From NCBI GenBank assembly GCA_949775045.1, contig OX459096.1:47917790-47981789 (forward strand): a stretch of 64,000 nucleotides of DNA. The letters run 5' to 3'. Below, in pieces: positions 60,301 through 64,000 of the stretch. How positions within the stretch are numbered: the stretch's first letter is position 1; each line of letters starts with the position of its first letter. The position numbers and the translations under genes were made by a program. Source of the stretch: Metridium senile. Its lineage: Eukaryota; Cnidaria; Anthozoa; Actiniaria; Metridiidae. Below the pieces are notes generated by a model. That model was not told where the DNA came from. It saw only the letters and a list, made by a program, of their open reading frames with translations, and did no database searches.

Positions 60301-63300
60301 TTATATTCAACCCTCATGGTTTCCCTTCACGTATGACAATTGGTAAGTGAAACACCTCATGACATGCTACCATTTGTTTTGCAGAAGTTGTTTTGCAAAG
60401 GTTATTTCGCGGTGTGTGTGGTATTTATATATAGCGCATTTCACATATGTCCGAGTGGAGCAACACGCGTAGATAGAGCGGTTTTCGTATGACTGTGAAA
60501 AAGTCACGGCACGGATACGGCAGAAAATTCGAACGTTTTTATAGAAACCACGGCAGTGACGCAGTCACGGCACTGCACGTCCGTTTCACAGTCATACGAA
60601 AACCGCTCTATTCCTTGCGCGTTCACATCTCTCATTGTTCCTCGAAGTGTTTACGTAAAAGTATGAAATGCTTTGCTCTCGTATCAGTTGCAAGACGTTT
60701 ATAGTGTCTTTTATAGGCTGTGTTACACAATGCATTATAAAGGACATTATTGCCAAACATTGTGAAGTTTGTATGGTTAACAAATTCCCAAAGAAGACTA
60801 ATGATTTAGTGTGGTATATACCAAGCATATGACGTTGGCATTTGGTCAAAATGTTTTGTACATAGCTAGGTACATAGCTTATTTTGACTATAAAGTGGCT
60901 GTTTATTTCATGTCGCGGTAAACAGAGGACGCTAAACCATCTGAAATTTATTTTAACAACAAAATATACTTTATCTCACGTTACTCACTGCATCTACTTG
61001 TTTAAAATACTAACGATGGTACTAGAAGGCGTTGATCATCCTTTACATCATCCATTACATCCATACAGAACGTTAATTGATCTGACATTTTTCTTTGTAT
61101 AGGAATGATGATTGAAAGTATGGCGGGAAAGTCAGCGAGTCTAAATGGCCACGTGTACGATGCCACGCCTTTTGAATTCTCGGAAGATGACTCTGCTATC
61201 GACCACTTTGGAAAGCTGTTAGTTAAATGTACGTAGTTCGCTTGTTGTTTTAACAAATAATAGAAAAGAAGATTTTCGGAGTTGATCCTTTATTTCCTTT
61301 GAGGTGGGTTATTTCAAAATGATAATATGGCGACACATCTACTGTAGATATAGCCTGCGTTGCCGGCGGTCTGGGGTTTCGGGAGAGAAGAGAGAGAACG
61401 CCGACCTCCGGCGACGCAGGCTACCGTCGATAGGAAATGAGTGGCGATCAAGTTAATTGCAATAGAAATGATAATCGAAAATATGTTTTCATGGGAGTTA
61501 AGTTTCAACATGAAAATAATTGAGAGAAGTTGAGTTAACATTTTGAGCATTTACTATTTCTGTCGGCATCCACCGGCCATCATTGTGAAATTTACATACT
61601 GGTCGCCAAACGGGACAAAATTAGGTCAAAGTAAAAATTGATTTATGAGATAACTATAGGTATGTACACTTAATGTTATACTAAAAATCTTGAAGGAGAA
61701 AAGATTTGAATAGATTTTTAAAAAAGCTTGAAGACTTGCGAATTTTAAATCAACCGTGAAATAAGGCAATTAAACTTTTCAACTAATAATAACTTAGAAA
61801 ACTCATGTTTTATTTCTGATACAGCTGGTTATGATTACTTTGGTACCGAGCGGTTATACAGCGGTATTGATGGTCGTGAGTTTGAAGCAGACATCTTTAT
61901 GGGTGTGGTCTACTACCAAAGGCTTAGACACATGGTTGCTGATAAATTCCAGGTACTAAAATAAATCAAATCGGTTGGGGGCTTCTATTGTTCTTGACTG
62001 ACTAGCCTCGTGTTCACGTTGAAATAAAATAGAGTTTTCACAGGTACAAAAAACTAGGTATTCAAATTGGAAGTCATTTTTGGATTCGCTGTGAAGTCAA
62101 GGCTGATTGGTAATGCACATGTTCAGCATATTCACTGTCACATATTAGTTGACTCCCATATTGATAACAAGCCTTAGCTTGTTGGATTTTGCAAATTAAG
62201 TGAGGAAATGTTAACCGAATTTGCGCGAGCTTAGCAATGTGCAACGCTACCCCGGTGATATAAAATAACTAAGTCAGTAAGCACATGTTTTAAACGAACT
62301 ACTTTTCCTCTATTTTCTACTAGCACGCATATACTCGCCATTTCCTTTCGCCTCAAAGTAAATGATGACGTTATCGTTATGCGTGTCATCTGATTGGCTC
62401 ATAGCATGGTACCACGTGACTATCTGTAGTGTATTACTATTGGTTGACATGTGTTACTTTTCGCTGTCAGTCAATATGATCAAGCTAACGTTCTGATACT
62501 AAGTGGGAACTGGTCATGGTGTAGACTTTTGAACAACCTGGCCCAGAACAATTGTCGCCATGTTTCGTGTTCTCATACAAAAATTGTTTTGTTGTTGTTG
62601 TTCTAGGTTCGTACGACTGGACCAATAGACGCTCTTACACATCAACCCGTACAGGTAAGACCTTTATTGTAGACTTATACAGTCATTTGTAAAAACATTG
62701 TCGCCGACCGGCTCCGTGACTACGCGACCTAGCCCAAGCGGGAGTATGGGTAAAAGCATTAAATTTTTAGCACGCGTTAAAGAATATGCTGAAATATGTA
62801 GCGAGTACATGAATGAATATGTGCCTCTTCGCGTTCTGTGCAAAGAATAGAGCGTTGTATAGAGCGTGGAGATATCGACAAGTAAATAGCTACTTCTTCA
62901 GTTTTCATGCAGAGGATTTGTGTCATCCAAATCAATCGCTAGCGTAGGCACTGAGCTGAGAGCTCAAGATGTTGATAATATATGCAGCTAACTGCTTCAG
63001 TGATTTCTACCCATACTCTTTTTAGGTCTTGTCGCGTAGTCGCGAAGCCGGTCAGCGACAACGTTTTTTCAAATGACTGTATATTGATAATGAATACGTG
63101 GTTACCAATAAACCGTAAACGGATATATTCCATACAGTTTTGAGCTCTTCGTTGCTATGCCCCGATAGCAGTGGTAAGAAATGGAATGCAAACAAGGTTT
63201 GATCTCTTCTCTTTGACTAATTTACCAACAACCGAGGCCTTAGCAACGAAGAACTCAATACTATTTAGCGACATATTTTAATTGATTAAGAAAAAACATT

Positions 63301-63988
63301 GTTTGTATCTTGTTAACAGGGTCGTAAAAGACAAGGAGGAATTCGTTTTGGTGAGATGGAGAGAGACGCATTACTCGCACATGGCACGTCGTTCTTGCTC
63401 CAGGATCGTCTGATGAATTGTTCTGATAGGACAGTGGTATGTTGACGTCATTTGTCATTTCCATGGTTACTACAATCATTTATGAAATTAGTATCGAGAG
63501 ACCGGATATTTTTACGAAATCGTGATGAAAGGAAAATAGAATATTTATTCCAACTTGTGTCTATTTGACATGTCACCGAATGTGTGAACCAGAACCTGCA
63601 TCCAATATTTGTTGATAAGTAATATAATGAAATTGGTTTCCATCAATTTTTGTTGGACTTGAGTACTCAATTCAAAACAAGTTCAACACGTTTTTTTCAC
63701 TAAATTATATACGAACCGGTAGCATTTCCTTGACTTGCACGTTATTTCTTTCAGGGTCATGTATGTACGAAATGTGGCAGCCTTTTGTCTACTTTGAATG
63801 AAAAACCAGCCAATGCAGCAGCCGCAGCACAGGGTGACCGCAAATGGTACTGCAAGTCATGTGATTCAAGTGATCATGTGGAACTTTTAGCGTTTCCGTA
63901 CGTTTTCCGTTACCTCGTGGCTGAGTTGGCGGCCATGAATATCAAGACCTCTATAGACCTTGAACAAGTCGGTCATACTACAAGATAA
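39322..63988 (+). CDS. POLR1B: RNA polymerase I second-largest subunit RPA2, 35 exons, complete
   Basis: Forms the catalytic cleft of Pol I with RPA1 and makes pre-rRNA in the nucleolus. Exons: 39322-39420, 39532-39609, 40478-40537, 41522-41596, 41845-41964, 42320-42385, 42858-42932, 43225-43323, 43642-43737, 44269-44345, 44427-44500, 44762-44834, 44955-45008, 45304-45421, 46264-46351, 46753-46859, 47466-47601, 48467-48540, 50220-50426, 51156-51308, 51965-52009, 52677-52784, 53669-53743, 54253-54354, 54535-54673, 56802-56898, 57658-57730, 58924-58992, 59759-59817, 60245-60342, 61103-61228, 61825-61952, 62607-62654, 63320-63436, 63755-63988. Total 3447 nt, 1148 aa (human 1135). Key motifs are [33 protein letters not shown] and a C-terminal zinc ribbon (CTKC, CKSC). 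[20 protein letters not shown] and [16 protein letters not shown] are typical of RPA2. The intron 1 donor GTTCTT is weak; the others look normal. Confidence 0.95.
40112..40276. repeat. Foldback MITE in POLR1B intron 2
   Basis: TTTTCACAATTCCGTCCAGT and 'gaataatagctccaagtcga' are mirrored in the right half (40225-40275). Loop of about 30 bp. Confidence 0.75.
40579..41151. mobile_element. Mutator-like non-autonomous element with 9-bp duplication
   Basis: Ends TACCCTGCGAGCAGAGTCTC and its complement, with arms of about 75 bp, are flanked by AGTTTTAAA at 40570-40578 and 41152-41160. The interior (about 40660-41065) is unrelated to the arms and contains a helicase-like coding fragment. Terminal inverted repeats, a 9-bp duplication and captured coding DNA together fit a Pack-MULE-like element. 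It lies in POLR1B intron 3, 41 bp past exon 3. Confidence 0.75.
40714..40941 (-). pseudogene. RecQ-helicase-like N-terminal fragment captured in the element
   Basis: From ATG at 40941 the minus strand encodes [13 protein letters not shown], then [20 protein letters not shown] and QDTFVSL, which resembles the region before the Walker A motif of RecQ-family helicases. The next stretch, in a shifted frame (about 40795-40765), reads GKSLIYQ, matching the Walker A lysine and downstream residues. So the P-loop is present but frame-broken. Only about 75 codons survive. Alternatively it is a chance resemblance; the two adjacent matches in the right order argue against that. Confidence 0.5.
41209..41408. 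repeat. Foldback MITE in POLR1B intron 3
   Basis: CTGTAGTCACTTACAAAAAC and its complement bound a 200-bp element with internal imperfect symmetry ('tgacattactttgacat' and its partner). Confidence 0.8.
42428..42575. repeat. Foldback MITE in POLR1B intron 6
   Basis: Left arm CAACTGTTAGCACTACCAAA through 'gttttgaatgccggttaac' pairs with the right arm ending near 42557. Confidence 0.65.
43951..44100. repeat. MITE family D, copy 1
   Basis: AGGCCCAGCAAACATCTTCA at the left and GTTTGCTCTGGCCT at the right. Internal 'gttgaatgctgtagaatg' mirrors 'cattaccattcaacaaaat'. Same family as 46372-46650. Confidence 0.65.
45249..45272. repeat. (ATG)n microsatellite
   Basis: Eight ATG/GAT trinucleotides in POLR1B intron 13. 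Confidence 0.85.
45436..45660. repeat. MITE with ACCGTATTTACTTGAATAAG end
   Basis: The left end TACCGTATTTACTTGAATAA with 'gcactgcccc' is partly mirrored at the right ('ataagtgctgcggcgcttaa', 'tcaaataaat'). The pattern is a familiar animal repeat type. It lies in POLR1B intron 14. Confidence 0.55.
45793..46137 (+). mobile_element. tRNA-derived SINE A, full-length
   Basis: A-box TGGTCTAGTGG at 45806-45816 and B-box GGTTTGATTCC at 45849-45859 form the Pol III promoter. A conserved body follows, including 'gtgtccttgggcaagacact' and 'ggcacaacagtcaggtctca'. The 3' end is an A-rich 'taaaaataaaat' tail. A headless copy is at 5797-6080. It lies in POLR1B intron 14 in the sense direction. Confidence 0.8.
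46372..46650. repeat. MITE family D, copy 2
   Basis: AGGGCCCGGGCAAACGGTTT and its near-complement form the ends. The interior is built from many AACATT/AATGTT motifs, for example TTCAACATTTGCTTCAACAT. It begins 20 bases after exon 15 in POLR1B intron 15. Confidence 0.75.
47243..47395. repeat. Repeat family E, copy 1
   Basis: About 153 bp with ends TGCCATG and ATGGCA, containing 'catgttatgcgtgtcaactg' and 'cttgatcttactaacattct'. Near-identical copies are at 47634-47788 and 57258-57410 and a diverged relative at 62362-62508. It lies in POLR1B intron 16. Confidence 0.8.
47634..47788. repeat. Repeat family E, copy 2
   Basis: Direct-orientation copy of 47243-47395, located 33 bases after POLR1B exon 17. 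The two copies thus bracket that exon. Confidence 0.8.
47931..48135 (+). mobile_element. tRNA-derived SINE C
   Basis: The head TAGCTAAGTTGGTTAGTGCA (A-box region) and GAGTTTGATTCCC (B-box) is followed by a unique body ('ggcttcctgggagaccagct'). Single copy in the window. It lies in POLR1B intron 17. Confidence 0.65.
48605..49819. mobile_element. 1.2-kb Tc1/mariner-type non-autonomous element
   Basis: TA at 48603-48604 and 49820-49821 flank inverted ends CAGTACCGCCCGCGAGTAAA and complement. The outermost 45 bases of each arm are near-perfect. Both subterminal regions are packed with ACTCG/CGAGT motifs, including many ACTCGCGAGT palindromes. No coding capacity. CAGT ends with a TA target fit Tc1/mariner. 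It lies in POLR1B intron 18. Confidence 0.8.
49845..50163 (-). mobile_element. tRNA-derived SINE B, copy on the minus strand
   Basis: On the minus strand, TGTAGTGGTAACACG (A-box region) and GGTTCAATTCC (B-box, 50098-50088) lead into a body sharing 'ggtaagtgtgtgtg'-like and 'gcagaaggaggaaaaccgga'-type sequence with 31535-31795. The acceptor stem does not pair, so it is not a tRNA gene. It lies in POLR1B intron 18. Confidence 0.6.
50916..51056. repeat. MITE with GGGGCCGGTTGTACAAAGCC end
   Basis: The right end GGCTTCATACAACTGGCTCC is the near-complement. Internal 'gctatccactagata' mirrors 'tatccagtggacaa'. It lies in POLR1B intron 19. Confidence 0.7.
51368..51676. repeat. hAT-like MITE with 6-bp target duplication, copy 2
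   Basis: Inverted relative to 4443-4820 and with the same CAGGGTTCGTGCT ends. The direct repeat TAATAT is at 51362-51367 and 51677-51682. It lies in POLR1B intron 20, inserted at or beside a family C element. Confidence 0.8.
51677..51770. repeat. MITE family C, half copy
   Basis: TAATATAATGAAATTTGTAA through 'gccttagcccttcgtttgag' matches the left half of 38274-38472. The right half is absent. Confidence 0.65.
53031..53177. repeat. (CCTAT)n pentanucleotide satellite
   Basis: About 29 uninterrupted CCTAT units, with decayed units on both sides (52960-53030 and 53178-53300). It lies in POLR1B intron 22. The Ser-Tyr-Pro-Ile-Leu frames are artefacts. Confidence 0.95.
54697..54824. repeat. (TTG)n microsatellite
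   Basis: About 40 TTG/TTGC units, beginning about 25 bases after POLR1B exon 25. Confidence 0.95.
54988..55120. repeat. Strong hairpin, start of a larger repeat-like block
   Basis: 'caatttgggaataattcgca' through 'agctcaaattgcaagagacc' is mirrored after a loop of about 8 bases. The following 1.1 kb (to about 56260) is non-coding and holds three 'gcactgtattac'-like tandem copies near 56145-56205. It may be one element, but its outer ends were not found. Confidence 0.7.
56549..56754. repeat. Tc1/mariner-type MITE
   Basis: TA-flanked ends CAGTGTGGACACTCCAAC and complement, arms of about 30 bp continuing into 'gggaccactt'. It lies in POLR1B intron 25, about 50 bases before exon 26. Confidence 0.8.
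56950..57180. repeat. (GATGAY)n imperfect satellite
   Basis: Degenerate GAT/GAC trinucleotide tract, including a 40-bp duplicated block 'gatgctgttgctggtgacgt'. It lies in POLR1B intron 26. Confidence 0.85.
57258..57410. repeat. Repeat family E, copy 3
   Basis: Near-identical to 47243-47395, in POLR1B intron 26. Confidence 0.8.
57833..58814. mobile_element. Tc1/mariner-type element with nested palindromes
   Basis: TA-flanked ends CAGTCTGACGCACCTTACC (left) and, read from the right, CAGCATAACGCGCCTTACC. The second arm layer contains 'taccatggccacctaatt' and partner. Inside are a near-perfect palindrome at about 58000-58310 ('gtcatgcatgtgaccaaatt' and complement) and a hairpin at 58577-58686. 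No transposase. It lies in POLR1B intron 27. Confidence 0.75.
59108..59360. repeat. Foldback MITE in POLR1B intron 28
   Basis: TTTCAATTAACGTTGTCCAT and 'gatctgagaccgatagga' are mirrored at 59300-59358; central region of about 110 bp. Confidence 0.8.
59366..59662. repeat. Second foldback MITE abutting the previous one
   Basis: ACACCTATTTCAAAAATCAT and 'agcctgcaaaggatgtc' are mirrored at 59592-59660. It starts within 10 bases of the end of the previous element. Confidence 0.75.
60476..60608. repeat. TA-flanked short MITE
   Basis: GAGCGGTTTTCGTATGACTG and complement, flanked by TA. The TAGAGCG end resembles the element at 3021-3350. It lies in POLR1B intron 30. Confidence 0.75.
61351..61423. 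repeat. 73-bp mini foldback
   Basis: TAGCCTGCGTTGCCGGCGGT with its near-complement. The same end occurs at 14744. It lies in POLR1B intron 31. Confidence 0.65.
62362..62508. repeat. Repeat family E, diverged relative
   Basis: Shares 'ttatgcgtgtca', 'ctgattg' and 'taacgttctga'-type blocks in the same order as family E, but with extensive differences. It lies in POLR1B intron 32. Confidence 0.45.
62680..63079. repeat. Tc1/mariner-type MITE
   Basis: TA-flanked ends CAGTCATTTGTAAAAACATT and complement, with arms of about 60 bp that include 'gtcgccgaccggctc' and 'actacgcgacct'. It starts 25 bases after exon 33, in POLR1B intron 33. Confidence 0.85.
63126..63265. repeat. Foldback MITE in POLR1B intron 33
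   Basis: TTGAGCTCTTCGTTGCTA at the left and TAGCAACGAAGAACTCAA at the right. About 55 bases remain before exon 34. Confidence 0.7.
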
Positions 63989-64000
63989 TATCAATATTTA

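Overview
This is animal nuclear DNA: AT-rich, intron-dense, and full of short non-autonomous transposons. Five conserved housekeeping genes can be read exon by exon with GT-AG introns. The organism is probably an early-branching marine invertebrate, with a cnidarian the best guess. That guess rests on the many small introns, the tRNA-derived SINEs, the inverted-repeat elements and non-LTR tails ending in (TTG)n or (ATT)n. It is an inference, not a proof.

Layout. 1-312: first two exons of RPL37A (eL43) on the minus strand, running off the left edge. 313-548: a short head-to-head promoter shared with PSMC3IP/HOP2 (549-3668, plus, 11 exons, 212 aa). 5111-14406: SLC25A1, the mitochondrial citrate carrier (minus, 6 exons, 324 aa), convergent with HOP2; its 5.2-kb first intron holds a 2-kb TTAA-flanked foldback element and a broken piggyBac copy. 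14407-28046: a gene desert with an intact Tc1/IS630-like transposase (17893-18975), a broken Ty3/Gypsy fragment, a near-perfect 1.2-kb palindrome and a Ser/Asp-coding minisatellite. 28047-39138: gamma-tubulin TUBG1 (minus, 17 exons), whose last exon appears to run into a small inverted-repeat element. 39139-39321: a 183-bp head-to-head promoter with an E-box and a YY1-like ATGGCGGC. 39322-63988: POLR1B, the second-largest subunit of RNA polymerase I (plus, 35 exons, 1148 aa), complete to its stop 12 bases before the window ends.

The host genes are not an operon or one pathway: they serve translation, meiotic recombination, citrate export, microtubule nucleation and rRNA synthesis. Two divergent pairs share very short promoters, and two of those four genes (RPL37A, POLR1B) serve ribosome production. 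Almost all other sequence with visible structure is repeat: more than 25 inverted-repeat elements, at least six SINE copies, non-LTR tails and a dozen satellites. Several elements have clear target-site duplications of characteristic length (TA, TTAA, 6, 7, 9-11 bp), so they can be assigned to superfamilies. I see no CRISPR array, rRNA, functional tRNA gene, or evidence of a wholly new multi-gene system. The most unusual items are a Mutator-like element carrying a RecQ-helicase-like fragment, the gamma-tubulin tail, the palindromes, and an exon of POLR1B flanked by direct repeats.
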